The translations under genes were made by a program, and so were the position numbers. Positions 9,735 through 23,135 of a DNA stretch of 64,000 bases are shown piece after piece. Position 1 is the stretch's first letter; the number at the start of each line of letters is the position of its first letter. The notes beneath the pieces are model-generated. The model saw only the letters and a list, made by a program, of their open reading frames with translations, ran no database searches and had not been told where the DNA came from. Source of the stretch: Aegilops tauschii subsp. strangulata (lineage: Eukaryota; Streptophyta; Magnoliopsida; Poales; Poaceae); the NCBI RefSeq assembly GCF_002575655.3, contig NC_053037.3:326395294-326459293 (forward strand). The letters are read 5' to 3'.

Positions 9735-11450
9735 TGTTGGGAATCGTAGCATAATTTAAAAAATTTCTACGCTCACCAAGATGCATCTATGGAGTCTACT
9801 AGCAACTAGGGGAAAGGAGTGCATCTACATACCCTTGTAGATCGCGAGCGGAAGCGTTCCAATGAACGTGGATGACGGAGTCGTACTCGCCGTGATCCAA
9901 ATCACCGATGACCGAGTGCCGAACGGACGGCACCTCCGCGTTCAACACACGTACGGTGCAGCGACGTCTCCTCCTTCTTGATCCAGCAAGGGGGAAGGAG
10001 AGGTTGATGGAGATCCAGCAGCACGACGGCGTGGTGGTGGATGTAGCGGGTCTCCGGCAGGGCTTCGCAAGCTTCTGCGAGAGAGAGAGAGAGAGCTGTT
10101 GCAGGGGAGGAGGGAGGCGCCCAAGGCTGTGTCTTGCTGCCCTCCCTCCCCCCCTTTATATAGGCCCCCTGGGGGGGCACCGGCCCTGGAGATCAGATCC
10201 AAAGGGGGGGGCAACTGGGGGGGAAGGGGTGCCTTGCCCCCCAAGGCAAGGGGGAAGCTCCCCCCCCTAGGGTTCCCAACCCTAGGCGCATGGGGGGAGG
10301 CCCAAGGGGGGCGCCCCAGCCCACTAAGGGCTGGTTCCCTTCCACTTTCAGCCCACGGGGCCCTCCGGGATAGGTGGCCCCACCCGGTGGACCCCCGGGA
10401 CCCTTCCGGTGGTCCCGGTACAATACCGGTAACCCCCGAAACTTTCCCGGTGGCCGAAACTTGACTTCCTATATATAATTCTTCACCTCCGGACCATTCC
10501 GGAACCTCTCGTGACGTCCGGGATCTCATCCGGGACTCCGAAAAACTTTCGGGTTTCCGCATACATATATCTCTACAACCCTAGCGTCACCGGACCTTAA
10601 GTGTGTAGACCCTACGGGTTCGGGAGACATGCAGACATGACCGAGACGCCTCTCCGGTCAATAACCAACAGCGGGATCTGGATACCCATGTTGGCTCCCA
10701 CATGTTCCACGATGATATCATCGGATGAACCACGGTGTCGAGGATTCAATCAATCCGTATGCAATTCCCTTTGTCAATCGGTATGTTACTTGCCCGAGAT
10801 TCAATCGTCGGTATCCCAATACCTTATTCAATCTCGTTACCGGCAAGTCTCTTTACTCGTACCGCAATGCATGATCCCGTGACTAACGCCTTAGTCACAT
10901 TGAGCTCATTATGATGATGCATTACCGAGTGGGCCCAGAGATACCTCTCCGTCACATGGAGTGACAAATCCCAGTCTCGATCCGTGCCAACCCAACAGAC
11001 ACTTTCGGAGATACCCGTAGTGCACCTTTATAGTCACCCAGTTACGTTGTGACGTTTGGCACACCCAAAGCACTCCTACGGTATCCGGGAGTTGCACGAT
11101 CTCATGGTCTAAGGAAAAGATACTTGACATTGGAAAAGCTCTAGCAAACGAAACTACACGATCTTTTATGCTATGCTTAGGATTGGGTCTTGTCCATCAC
11201 ATCATTCTCCTAATGATGTGATCCCGTTATCAACGACATCCAATGTCCATGGTCAGGAAACCGTAACCATCTATTGATCAACGAGCTAGTCAACTAGAGG
11301 CTTACTAGGGACATAGTGTTGTCTATGTATCCACACATGTATCTGAGTTTCCTATCAATACAATTCTAGCATGGATAATAAACGATTATCATGAATAAGG
11401 AAATATAATAATAACCAATTTATTATTGCCTCTAGGGCATATTTCCAACA
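9735..11450 (-). repeat. 3' LTR of Angela copy A (1716 bp)
   Basis: Starts TGTTGGGAATCG and ends TTTCCAACA on the plus strand. Contains a GA microsatellite (about 10078-10094), poly-G/C tracts and a minus-strand TATATA promoter motif near 10156. The long open frames in 9900-10560 on both strands are compositional and also occur in the other LTR. Confidence 0.95.
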
Positions 11451-14400
11451 GTCTCCCACTTGCACTAGAGTCAATAATCTAGTTCACATCACCATGTGAT
11501 TAACACTCACTGGTCACATCACCATGTGACCAACATCTAAAGAGTTTACTAGAGTCAACAATCTAGTTCACATCACTATGTGATTAACACTCAATGTGTT
11601 CTGGTTTGATCATGTTATGCTTGTGAGAGAGGTTATTAGTCAACGGGTCTGAACCTTTCAGAACCGTGTGCTTTACGAATATCTATGTCATCTTGTGGAT
11701 GCTACCACGCGCTATTTGGAGCCATTTCAAATCATTGCTCTACTATACGAATCCGGTTTACTACTCAGAGTCATCCGGATTAGTGTCAAAGTTCGCATCG
11801 ACGTAACCCTTTACGACGAACTCCTTTTCACCTCCATAATCGAGAAAATCCTTAGTCCACTAGGTACTAAGGATAAGTTCGACCGCTGTCATGTGATCCA
11901 TTCCCGGATCACTATTGTACCCCTTGACCAACTCATGGCAAGGCACACTTCATGTGCGGTACACAGCATAGCATACTATAGAGCCTACGTCTGAAGCATA
12001 GGGGACGACCTTCGTCCTTTCTCTCTCTTCTGCTGTGGTCAGGTGTTGAGCCTTACTCAATACTCACACCTTGTAACACAGCCAAGAACTCCTTCTTTGC
12101 TGATCTATTTTGAACTCTTTCAAAATCATGTCAAGGTGTGCGTTCTTTGAAAGTATCATCAGGCGTCTTGATCTATCTCTATAGATCTTGATGCCCAATA
12201 TGTAAGCAGCTTTATCCAGGTCTTCCTTTGAAAAAACTCCCTTCAAACAACCCTTTATGCTTTCCAGAAATTTTACATCATTTCGGATCAACAATATGTC
12301 ATTCACATATTCTTATCAGAAATGTTGTAGCGCTCCCACTCACTTTATTGTAAATACAAGCTTCTAACAAACTTTGTATAAACCCAAAAACTTTGATCAC
12401 TCCATCAAAGCGTATATTCTGACTCCGAGATGCTTGCTCTAATCCATGGAAGGATCGCTGGAGCTAGCATACCTTTTAGCATCCTTAGGATCGACAAAAC
12501 CTTTCTGATTGTATCACATACAACCTTTCCTTACGAAAACTGGTAAGGAAACTTGTTTTGACATCCATCTGCCAGATTTCATAAATGCGGCTAATGCTAA
12601 CATGATTCCGACGGACCTAAGCATCGCTACGGATGAGAAAAACTCATCGTAGTCAACTCCTTGAACTTGTGAAAATACTCTTTGCCACAAGTCGAGCTTC
12701 ATAGACGGTAACATTACCGTCCATGTCCGTCTTCTTCTTAAAGATCCATTTATCTCAATGGCTTGCCGATCATCGGGCAAGTTCACCAAAGTCCATGCTT
12801 TGTTCTGATACATGGATTCTATCTCGGATTTCATGGCCTCGAGCCATTCGTCGGAATATGGGCCCACCATCGCTTCTCCATAGCTCGTAGGTTCATTGTT
12901 GTCTAGCAACATGACTTCCAAGACAGGATCATGCATTACTCTGAAGTAGTGCGCATCCTCGTCGTCCTACGAGGTTTGGTAGTGACTTGATCCGAAGTTT
13001 CATGATCACTATCATAAGCTTCCACTTCAATTGGTGTAGGTGCTACAGGAACAACTTCCTGTGCCCTGCTACACACTAGTTGAAGCGACGGTTCAATAAC
13101 CTTATCAAGTCTCCACCATCCTCCCACTCAATTCTTTCGAGAGAAACTTTTCCTCGAGAAAGGACTCGTTTCTAGAAGCAATTACTTTTGCTTCCAGATC
13201 TGAAATAGGAGGTATGCCCAACTGTTTTGGGTATTCCATGAAGATGTATTTATCCGCTTTGGGTTCGAGCTTATCAGCCTGAAACTTTTCACATAAGCAT
13301 TGCAGCCCCAAACTTTTAAGAAACGACAACTTAGGTTTCTCTAAACGGTGTCGTCTCAACGGAATTGCGTGGTGCCCCTTTTTAAGTGAATGCGGTTGTC
13401 TCTAATGCCTAACCCATAAACGATAGTGGTAATTCGATAAGAGACATCATGGTATGCACCATATCCAATAGGGTGCAGTTATGATGTTCGGACACACCAT
13501 CACACTATGGTGTTCCAGGCGGTATTAATTGTGAAACACTTTCCACAATGTCTTAATTGTGTGCCAAACTCGTAACTCAGATACTCATCTCTATGATCAT
13601 ATCACAGACATTTTATCCTCTTGTCACGACGATCTTCAACTTCACTCTGAAATTACTTGAACCTTTCAATAATTCAGACTTGTTTTTCATCAAGTAAATA
13701 CACTCAGCATCTACTCAAATCATCTGTGAAGTAAGAACATAACGATATCCACTGCATGCCTCAGCACTCATTGGACTGTATACATCAAAATGTATTACTT
13801 CCAATAAGTTGCTCTCTTGTTCCATCTTACTGAAAACGAGGACTTTCAGTCATCTTGCCCATGTGGTATGATTTGCATGTCTCAAGTGATTCAAAATCAA
13901 GTGAGTCCAAACGATCCATCTGCATGGAGTTTCTTCATGCATATATACCAATAGACATGGTTCACATGTCTCAATCTTTTCAAAAACGAGTGAGTCCAAA
14001 GATCCATCTACATGGAGCTTCTTCATGTGTTCTACACCAATATGACTCAAGTGGCAGTGCCACAAGTATGTGGTACTATCATTACTATCTTATATCTTTT
14101 GGCATGAACATGTGTATCACTACGATCGAGATTCATTTTAGGTGCAAGACCATTGAAGGTATTATTCAAATAAACAGAGTAACCATTATTCTCCTTAAAT
14201 GAATAACCGTTTTGCGGTAAACATAATCCAATCATGTTCAACGCAAACACCAAATCTCGATGGTAGAGGGAGCATGCGATGCTTGATCACATCAACCTTG
14301 GAAACACTTCCAACACATATCGTCATCTCACCTTTAGCTAGTCTCCATTTATTCCGCAGCTTTTATTTCGAGTTACTAACACTTAGCAACCGAACCGGTA

Positions 14401-16578
14401 TCTAATACCCTGGTGCTGCTAGGAGTACTAGTAAAGTACACATTCATATAACGTATATCCAATATACTTCTGTCGACCTTGCCTGCCTTCTCATCTACCA
14501 AGTATCTAGGGTAGTACTGCTTCAGTGACCGTTCCTCTCATTACAGAAGCACTTAGTCTCGGGTTTGGGTTCAACCTTGGGATTCTTCACTAGAGCAGCA
14601 AACGACTTGCTGTTTCATGAAGTATCCCTTTTGGCCTTGCCCTTCTTAAACTAGTGGTTTTACTAACCATCAACAATTGATGCTCCTTCTTGATTTCTAC
14701 TCTCGCGGTGTCGAACATCGCGAATAGCTCAAGGATCATCATAACTATCCTTGATATGTTATAGTTCATCACGAAGCTCTACTAGCTTGGTGGCAGTGAC
14801 TATGGAGAACTATCACTATCTCATCTGGGAGATTAACTCCCACTCGATTCAAGCGATTGTGGCACTCAGACAATCTGAGCACATGCTCAACGATTGAGCT
14901 TTTCTCCCTTAGTTTGCAGGCTTAAGAAACTTGTCAGAGGTCTCATACCTCTTGACGTGGGCACTAGTCTGAAATTCCAATTTCAGTCTTCGGAACATCT
15001 CACATGTTCTGCGACGTTTCAAAAACGTCTTGGGTGCCACAATTCTAAACCGCACTGAACTATCACGTAGTTATCAAAACGTGTATGTCAGATGTTTCGT
15101 AATATCTACAGACGACGCTGAGGTTCAGCACACTGAGCGGTGCATTAAGGACATAAGCCTTCTGTGCAGCAATGAGGACAATCCTCAGTTTACGGACCCA
15201 GTCCGCATAATTGCTACTACCAACTTTCAACTAAATTTTCTCTAGGAACATATCTTAACCAGTAGAACTAAAGCGCAAGCTATGACATAATTTGCAAATA
15301 CCTTTTTGACTATGTTCATGATAATGAAGTTCATCTGATTATGAACTCCCACTCAGATAGACATCCCTCTAGTCATCTAAGTGAAACATGATCCGAGTTT
15401 AACTAGGCCGTTTCCGATCATCACGTGAGACGGACTAGTCAAGATCGGTGAACATCTCCATGTTGATCGTATCTTCTATACGACTCATGCTCGACCTTTC
15501 GGTCCTCCGTGTTCCGAGGCCATGTCTGTACATGCTAGGCTCGTCAAGTCAACCTAAGTGTATTGCGTGTGTTCCGAGGCCATGTCTGTACATGCCAGGC
15601 TCGTCAACACCCATTGTATTCGAACGTTAGAATCTATCACACCCGATCATCACGTGGTGCTTCGAAACAACGAACCTTCGCAACGGTGCACAGTTAGGGT
15701 GAACACTTTCTTGAAATTATTATAAGGGATCATCTTACTTACTACCGTCGTTCTAAGCAAATAAGATGCAAAAACATGATAAACATCACATGCAATCAAA
15801 TAGTGACATGATATGGCCAATATCATCATGCTCCTTTGATCTCCATCTTCGGGGCACCATGATCATCTTTGTCACCGGCATGACACCATGATCTCCATCA
15901 TCATGACCTCCATCATTGTGTCTTCATGAAGTCGTCACGCCAATGATTACTTCTACTTCTATGGCTAACGCGTTTAGCAACAAAGTAAAGTAATTTACAT
16001 GGCGTTATTCAATGACACGCAGGTCATGCAAAATAATAAAGACAACTCCTATGGCTCCTGCCGGTTGTCACACTCATCGACATGCAAGTCGTGATTCCTA
16101 TTACAAGAATATGATCAATCTCATACATCACATATATCATTCATCACATCTTCTGGCCATATCACATCACATAGCACTTCCTGCAAAAACAAGTTAGACG
16201 TCCTCTAATTGTTGTTGCAAGTTTTTACGTGGTTTGTAGGTTTCTAGCAAGAACGTTTCTTACCTACGTATGACCACAACGTGATTTGCCAATTTCTATT
16301 TACCCTTCATAAGGACCCTTTTCATCGAATCTGTTCCGACTAAAGTAGGAGAGACAGACACCCGCTAGCCACCTTATGCAACTTGTGCATGTCAGTCGGT
16401 GGAACCTGTCTCACGTAAGCGTACGTGTAAGGTCGGTCCGGGCCGCTTCATCCTACAATGCCGCCGAAACAAGAAACGACTAGTAGCGGCAAGAAGAATT
16501 GACAAACTCAACGCCCACAACTGCTTTGTGTTCTACTTGTGCATAGTAACTACGCATAGACCTGGCTCATGATGCCAC
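11451..16578 (-). pseudogene. Degenerate gag-pol of Angela copy A
   Basis: Minus-strand fragments in order are: a gag remnant (about 14590-15250), a gag-pre-integrase zinc-finger-like piece (WHCHLSHIG, 13850-14065), integrase pieces (13105-13359 and 12936-13127), and RT (12514-12936 and 12064-12306). Frames are broken by many stops and shifts. The RT catalytic motif near 12295-12305 reads Y-V-N-D instead of Y-V-D-D. A ~71-bp tandem duplication follows the pre-integrase motif. The same lesions occur in copy B. The element cannot make its own RT and must have been moved in trans. Confidence 0.85.
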
Positions 16579-18299
16579 TGTTGGGAATCGTAGCATAATT
16601 TAAAAAATTTCTACGCTCACCAAGATGCATCTATGGAGTCTACTAGCAACTAGGGGAAAGGAGTGCATCTACATACCCTTGTAGATCGCGAGCGGAAGCG
16701 TTCCAATGAACGTGGATGACGGAGTCGTACTCGCCGTGATCCAAATCACCGATGACCGAGTGCCGAACGGACGGCACCTCCACGTTCAACACACGTACGG
16801 TGCAGCGACGTCTCCTCCTTCTTGATCCAGCAAGGGGGAAGGAGAGGTTGATGGAGATCCAGCAGCACGACGGCGTGGTGGTGGATGTAGCGGGTCTTCG
16901 GCAGGGCTTCGCAAGCTTCTGCGAGAGAGAGAGAGGTGTTGCAGGGGAGGAGGGAGGCGCCCAAGGCTGTGTCTTGCTGCCCTCCCTCCCCCCCCCTTTA
17001 TATAGGCCCCCTGGGGGGGCGCTGGCCCTGGAGATCAGATCCAAAGGGGGGGCGGCGGCCAAGTGCGGGGGAAGGGGTGCCTTGCCCCCCAAGGCAAGGG
17101 GGAAGCTCCCCCCCCCTAGGGTTCCCAACCCTAGGCGCATGGGGGGAGGCCCAAGGGGGGCGCCCCAGCCCACTAAGGGCTGGTTCCCTTCCACTTTCAG
17201 CCCACGGGGCCCTCCGGGATAGGTGGCCCCACCCGATGGACCCCCGGGACCCTTCCGGTGGTCCCGGTACAATACGGGTAACCCCCGAAACTTTCCCGGT
17301 GGCCGAAACTTGACTTCCTATATATAATTCTTCACCTCCGGACCATTTCGGAACCTCTCGTGACGTCCGGGATCTCATCCGGGACTCCGAACAACTTTCG
17401 GGTTTCCGCATACATATATCTCTACAACCCTAGCATCACCGGACCTTAAGTGTGTAGACCCTACGGGTTCGGGAGACATGCAGACATGACCGAGACGCCT
17501 CTCCGGTCAATATCCAATAGCGGGATCTGGATACCCATGATGGCTCCCACATGTTCCACGATGATCTCATCGGATGAACCATGGTGTCGAGGATTCAATC
17601 AATCCGTATGCAATTCCCTTTGTCAATCGGTATGTTAGTTGCCCGAGATTCGATCGTCGGTATCCCAATACCTTGTTCAATCTCGTTACCGGCAAGTCTC
17701 TTTACTCGTACCGCAATGCATGATCCCGTGACTAACGCCTTAGTCACATTGAGCTCATTATGATGATGCATTACCGAGTGGGCCCAGAGATACCTCTCCG
17801 TCACACGGAGTGACAAATCCCAGTCTCGATCCGTTCCAACCCAATAGACACTTTCGGAGATACCCGTAGTGCACCTTTATAGTCACCCAGTTACGTTGTG
17901 ACGTTTGGCACACCCAAAGCACTCCTACGGTATCCGGGAGTTGCACGATCTCATGGTCTAAGGAAAAGATACTTGACATTGGAAAAGCTCTAGCAAACGA
18001 AACTACACGATCTTTTATGCTATGCTTAGGATTGGGTCTTGTCCATCACATCATTCTCCTAATGATGTGATCCCGTTATCAACGACATCCAATGTCCATG
18101 GTCAGGAAACCGTAACCATCTATTGATCAACGAGCTAGTCAACTAGAGGCTTACTAGGGACATAGTGTTGTCTATGTATCCACACATGTATCTGAGTTTC
18201 CTATCAATACAATTCTAGCATGGATAATAAACGATTATCATGAATAAGGAAATATAATAATAATCAATTTATTATTGCCTCTAGGGCATATTTCCAACA
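16579..18299 (-). repeat. 5' LTR of Angela copy A (1721 bp)
   Basis: Same termini as the left LTR; differs by about 23 substitutions and small indels in G/C runs and the GA tract. The primer-binding side is at 16578, where the minus strand reads TGGCATCATGAGCC, related to the initiator-tRNA type site of copia elements. Confidence 0.95.
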
Positions 18300-18539
18300 T
18301 GGTTGTCTTCTGGTCCAAAAAATCCACAAAAAGTTTCACTGCGTTTGGACTCCGTTTGGTATTGATTTCATGCGATGTAAAAAACATGCAAAAAACAGGA
18401 GCTGGCACTTGGCACTATGTCAATAGGTTAGTACCAAAAAATGATATAAAATGACTATAAAATGATTATAAAACATCCAAGAAGGATAATATAACAGCAG
18501 GGAATAATCAAAAATTATAGATACGTTGGAGACGTATCA
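18300..18539 (-). repeat. Start of the gypsy-type LTR unit (right of Angela copy A)
   Basis: On the minus strand from 18539 this reads TGATACGTCTCCAACGTATC and continues with the common Triticeae LTR start up to the TGGTT target site. It is the same LTR unit as 8378-9734, separated by the Angela insertion. Confidence 0.8.
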
Positions 18540-18544
18540 ACCAC

Positions 18545-19871
18545 CTGGTTAAATGGGCTACAGTTTGTAGGCCAAAAAAATTTGGGGGTTTGGGCATCAC
18601 AAACTCTAAGCTCATGAATGTGGCCTTGCTCACAAAGTGGTGGTGGCCTCTTGCCCAAAACAAGTCGGGACTCTGGGCAGACCTTCTCCGTGCAAAATAC
18701 TTCCCGGATGGGAATCTCTTCATGGCAAAATCGCCCGGATCTGTGTTTTGGAATGGGATCCAAGTGGTTCAGTCGGCTTACTTGGTTCGGGCCAAGTTTA
18801 GGATCAATAACGGTCAACCCACTTGGTTCTGGCTTGACTGTTGGTTGGGGACAGTCCCACTATGGCAGAGTCACCCCTCCATATATCAAGTGGCCACTGA
18901 TACTAACATTATGGTGGGTGAGGTATTGAGATCCTCCCCTCCCGCCATCCACTTTGTATGGGCTCTCTTCCCAACCGAACGAGCGGCTTGGGAAGACCTA
19001 GTACAAAAGATTGGAGGTTCGCCACTTGGCTTGGGGGCCAATACAGTGGACTGGATCCTGTCTGCCTCGAGTAAGTTGTCAATAAAATCTCTATATAGCA
19101 AGTTGGCCGAAGGGAACGCGCTGGATATAGCCAGGGGGCTATGGAAGGTCGGGCGCCACTCAAGATAAAAATCTTCTTGTGGAAAATGTTTAGAAACCGC
19201 CTCCCAACATCCGACAATGTAGCTAAAGGAAACGGCCCGTCAGACGGGTCCTGTACGGTTTGTGGCCTGGGAGAGGACACAAACCATGTGTTTTTTTTTG
19301 CTACCATCTAGCCAAGTTTGCATGGAGCGTAGTTAGGGACGCATTTCAGACGAACTGGAACCCCTCCTCGGGTGCGGATCTACTCACCTTGATTAAAACC
19401 CAGAAGGGGTCCAGCGCTAGGATAGCTTGGGGCTGCGTAGGGGCGCTGCTTTGGGCTATTTGGATGACTTGCAACAAAATTATGATAGAGAATAAATTCC
19501 CTAACCACCCCGCTGATGTGATCTTCAAATTCCATCTCTTTCTACAGACCTGGATACCGTTGGGGAAGGAGCGCGATGCTGAGCGCATGGTGGAAGTCTT
19601 GGAACGGATCAGAATGACTCAGGTGCTGGCAAGGCAAGACTCGACGCACGACTGAGCCTCTTTTGGGAACCCCTTCACTTATCAGGCGGATGGCTATAAG
19701 GGATATGTTAGATTTCCGCTATGTTTAAGCCTGCGTGCTTTTGGACCTATGCTTTCGTGATGTACTTGCTGGTCTGTATGCTATCGTTACTCTTTGAACC
19801 TTGTTTGAATGCTTCCTAGTGGCTTTATTAATTTAAAGCCGGGCGTTCCTAGCGTCTTTGTTCCGAAAAAA
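18545..19871 (+). pseudogene. LINE 3' part: RT tail and zf-RVT-like domain, with poly-A
   Basis: This continues the LINE interrupted at 8377. The frame 18545-19150 encodes the RT C-terminal region typical of plant LINEs ('GGLGI.N....N.ALL.KW', then 'W.DLLRAKYF'). After a frameshift near 19147 the zinc-binding RT-associated domain follows (FLWKM at about 19178, then a C..C...H..C pattern at about 19255-19305). A second shift lies in the T-run at 19291-19300. The frame then stays open to the stop at 19653-19655. A short A-run ends at 19871, consistent with a LINE 3' tail. The product is non-functional. Confidence 0.85.
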
Positions 19872-21124
19872 GCTCATAGTTAGTATCTTATATGCTTTTA
19901 GTGAATCCAAGATTCACATTGAGTTAAGGAAACATGTACTATGTAGAAGGACACATCCAAATTAAATAGAGATAAATTCAATCTAAATATACTAAATCAA
20001 ATATCAAAGTTTCCCGCTCCTTCCAATCTATTCCCAAAGTTTTCCACCTCCTTGCTACATCCAAGTATTCCTACACTTCCAAGTTTGTAGCAAAGTGAAA
20101 TAGTAAAGTAAAAGTAGCAATTGCAATGAGGATTTTAGTAATGGAGAATAGACCCAGAGGGCCACAGGTTCACTATTGGCAACTCTCTCGAAACAAGCAA
20201 GTGGTGTGTTGAAAAAATTACATTTGGGCGGCGATGAAATTTATATTTATGACTATATCTCATATAGGCACTACGTATCTGATATGTAGACCGTTAATCC
20301 AATTGATCTATGATACATCTCAAAAAAATTATTGTTTCATGCTATTATGTTATCACTTTTATACACTTTTTATAGCAATTTATATTACTTTTCTGGACTA
20401 ACCTATTAATTTAGTGCCCAGTGCGAGTTCATGTTTTCTGCTTGTTTTTGGTTTTGCAGAAAATCCATATCTAGATGGTGAGCCCTGGCCCCAGGCCGCA
20501 CCACTCGAGAGTGTGGGGCCCACAGCAACCACCTTTCTTGATTCCACTACCATAAATCCCTATAAATACTGAAACCACCTGTCGTATATTTAGAAGAATT
20601 TTATCGCCGCCACAAGCTCCTGTTTCATGAAGATCCAATCTAGAGGCCTGTTCTGGAGCTCTATCGGAGGGGGAAGCCATTATTGGAGTCTTCTTCATCA
20701 ACATCGATGCATCCATGATGATGTGTGAGTAGTTCCATCAAGGCCTTAGGGTCTATAGTGGTAGCTAGATGACTCTCTCTCTCTCCCTGGATCTTCAATA
20801 CCATGTTCATGTGCGCTTATCACGTGATCAAGATCAATTCAATGTGATCGGTGGTCTGTTTGTTGCGACATGATGAATTGTCACTTTATGATCAGATTGT
20901 TCATTGAAATCAATTGAATCTTTTGATGTTCTATTTGCTAAATAACTAAATAGCTTTGCATGTTCAGAGAAAGATAGTAGCAAGGTAAAAAAACAACAAA
21001 TCGGAGATAGCAATTGTGTACAAGAATTCAGCAATGGGGAATAGACCCTGAGGGCCATAGGTTCTGTAGTGACATCTCTCTCGAAAATAGGCAAATGACA
21101 TGGTAACAAATTATAGCTGCCCAA
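19872..21124 (+). repeat. Fragments of gypsy-type LTRs
   Basis: A plus-strand LTR start, TGATACATCTCAAA, is at 20311. It is followed by LTR promoter-like sequence (CCCTATAAATACTG, about 20559-20572) and the phrase 'gatgatgtgtgagtagttcca' typical of Triticeae LTRs. The block 'caatggggaatagaccctgagggcca' at about 21033-21058 is a diverged copy of 20144-20170. The region thus holds parts of two LTRs or an LTR-internal-LTR relic. No intact ends or TSD were found. Confidence 0.55.
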
Positions 21125-23135
21125 ATCAACGCCGGCGGGACCGCCTGCTCGTGCCTCCTGTGGTTGGCTGTGCTGCCATGCAGGCCCCACCGCCCCACCA
21201 CTAGCCAGGCCTTCCCTCTACTCACCCACACCTCCTGTTATGCTCCTATAACGGCAGCCTCACACCGCAGCCGTACCAGTCAACCCTCGTACTCCCCTCC
21301 GCGTAGGCATCCACTGCCTTGTCTTCCCTGGTTGCGCGTCGTTCCCTTCCTAGGCCTCGCTGTCGTCCACCGCCTTGATTCTCTCGGCGCGGCGTGGTCA
21401 ACAAGGTCAAGGAACGACAGCCATCGGAAGAGGACTTTAGGCAGTGAGGCTGACAGCTAGACCCACCAGCTACATCTTTGCAAGCAAGGAGGTTCCTCCT
21501 TATTACTCACAAAAAAATGATTCCTCCCCCTGACAGCTGGGACCCAGCAGCTATATCTTTGCACGCAAGGAAGTGTGTCCTTATCCTCCCTGACAGCTGG
21601 GACCCACCCCGTCAAAGCGTATGTAGCGTTGTCTGTCTGGTCGCGAACGTGTGTATATATACTGGTTGATCAGTCTCTCTGGAAGGATGAACCGTGGTTG
21701 AGTAAGTAGCGGCACATGTGTCGTACCCCGACGTAGCAGTTCAGGTAGTCCCGTCTAAATCATGTACATGTATGTATAGCCACACAACAACAAATACGAC
21801 CACGTACGTACATATGGGCGGGGTCTCGAACGCGTACAACAACTGCGTCATGTTCATCTGCATCCAACCGGCTGGGTCAAAACGGAGAAATAGCGTCATG
21901 TTCATCGGGAGGCAACCGACTGGATCGGAATGCGTCTTGTTCATCGGGAGCCAACCGGTTTGGACGGAACAGCCAAAACGGGGTTATGTTCATCAGGAGG
22001 GGTCTGGCATCCCGCAAAACGGAGTAACGGACTTCTTTTCGACCACCTACGATCGAAACGGGGTCCTGTTGATCGGGAGGGGTCTGGCGTACCACAAAAC
22101 GGAGGAAACAGACTTCTCTTCGAGCACCTACATTTGTAACGGGGTCATATTCATTGGGAGAGGTGTGGCGTACCGCAAAACGGGACTCCACAGGCTACTG
22201 TTCATCTACCGTCGACTTCCTCCAGCCTCCACCAGCTACTATTCATCCACCGTTGACTTCCTCCAGCCTCCATCGGCTACTGTTCACCCAGCCTCCACGG
22301 GGTCTTGCTCATCCATCCCAAATAGGCTGGGGTGTGGCAGCCTCCTCGGGGTCCTGTTCATCCAGCGGCAACCACCTACGCACGGCCGGGGTCTTGTTCA
22401 TCCAACCCCCGCCGGCTGGGGTGGGGCATAGGAGTGGGCGGTAGCAACGGAAATTGTTCATCCATAGCCAACCAACCGGCTAGGTCAACTCACCATGTCT
22501 CGCGCCAGGGGCTCGATCGATGCATACGTATAACGCGCATGTAGGCAACGGGCACTGTTCATTGAGAGGCAACCCAACCGGCTACGTCTCGCAAGGGGGC
22601 TTGATGCAACGGCTTTAGTAAGCAGCATGCAGTAGCGATCAATCGCTCGGGTTCAGTTAGCAACGAAGGAATCGCTCTGGTTCAGTACGTAGTAGGATCA
22701 ATCATGTGTTCAGTACGTAGCTAGCTAGTGCGAGGGATCGATTGATCGCACGGGTTCAGTAAGCTAACGCCTCGCTCGGGTTGAGTTAGCGAACACCTCG
22801 CACACACGCGTGTATGATGGAAACACGCAAATCACACTACATCGCTCGGCCCCGACCACCCGCCGTAACCGGGAACTCCCCAAAATTTGCCCTTGCTTTT
22901 ACCACGGTTTTTTACGTCATGGATGGCCCAAAGAATATCACGCATGTGCGTCTCCGGTCCGCCCAGGACAAAAATCCCATTTTCTGTCATAATTTTTTGT
23001 CATAGAAGTAGGAGCCCACCACATCTATGATGATACATGTTTTTGTCACAATTATCATCGCATAAGTGTCATAACCATGACAGAAAAAGTTTTCATTCGG
23101 GCCATAATGTCACGGATGTGTCTATTTTTGTAGTG
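21125..23135 (+). mobile_element. CACTA element end (Caspar/Balduin-like) with subterminal repeats
   Basis: The terminus at 23135 reads on the minus strand CACTACAAAAATAGACACAT. Upstream, 21840-22450 holds about ten diverged repeats of a 'ggggtc.tgttcatcgggaggc' type and 22600-22810 repeats a 'cgctcgggttcagttagc' type. Both are subterminal repeat arrays as in Triticeae CACTA transposons. The 237-codon open frame at 21718-22431 is made of these repeats and is not a gene. The left boundary is approximate; no opposite TIR was found. The 3 bp after the terminus are CCT. Confidence 0.7.

Larger units (their letters stand above)
9735..18299 (-). mobile_element. Complete Angela/BARE-type copia element (copy A), coding region decayed
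   Basis: LTRs at 9735-11450 and 16579-18299 flank a 5.1-kb internal region. The 5-bp TSD TGGTT is perfect at 9730-9734 and 18300-18304. The LTR begins (minus) TGTTGGAAATATGCCCTAGA, diagnostic of the Angela/BARE/WIS group. A polypurine tract (minus AAGTGGGAGAC) adjoins the left LTR at 11451 and a primer-binding-like TGGCATCATGAGC (minus) adjoins the right LTR, so the orientation is minus. By hand count the LTRs differ at about 23 sites plus a few indels (~1.3%), so the insertion is recent although its polyprotein is unusable. Confidence 0.95.
8378..18539 (-). mobile_element. Gypsy-type solo LTR or short non-autonomous unit, split by Angela
   Basis: The unit begins TGATGCGGCTTG at 8378 and ends GACGTATCA at 18539. 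It is flanked by the 5-bp duplication ACCAC (8373-8377 and 18540-18544) inside a LINE. Removing the Angela element and its TSD leaves about 1.6 kb. On the minus strand it starts TGATACGTCTCCAACGTATC, a familiar Triticeae LTR start. A TATAAATA box (minus, near 9598) lies within it. It also contains TGGCGCCGTTA (minus strand of 8581-8591), which resembles a gypsy primer-binding site. It could therefore be one LTR plus a bit of internal sequence rather than a pure solo LTR. Confidence 0.75.

Noticed and set aside
9908..10562. Long overlapping ORFs (up to 206 codons) on both strands
   Set aside because: They lie inside the Angela LTR and recur in the other LTRs; they result from G/C-rich composition and are not conserved genes.
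13855..14202. 115-codon plus ORF in Angela copy A (and its counterpart 46660-47007 in copy B)
   Set aside because: Antisense shadow of the pre-integrase region, open in both copies only because the copies are closely related.
16643..17411. 209-codon minus ORF and plus-strand ORFs
   Set aside because: Same LTR artefact as in the left LTR of copy A; indels between the LTRs shift the frames.
21718..22431. 237-codon plus-strand ORF
   Set aside because: Made of CACTA subterminal repeats; the other frames of the same repeats are also open.
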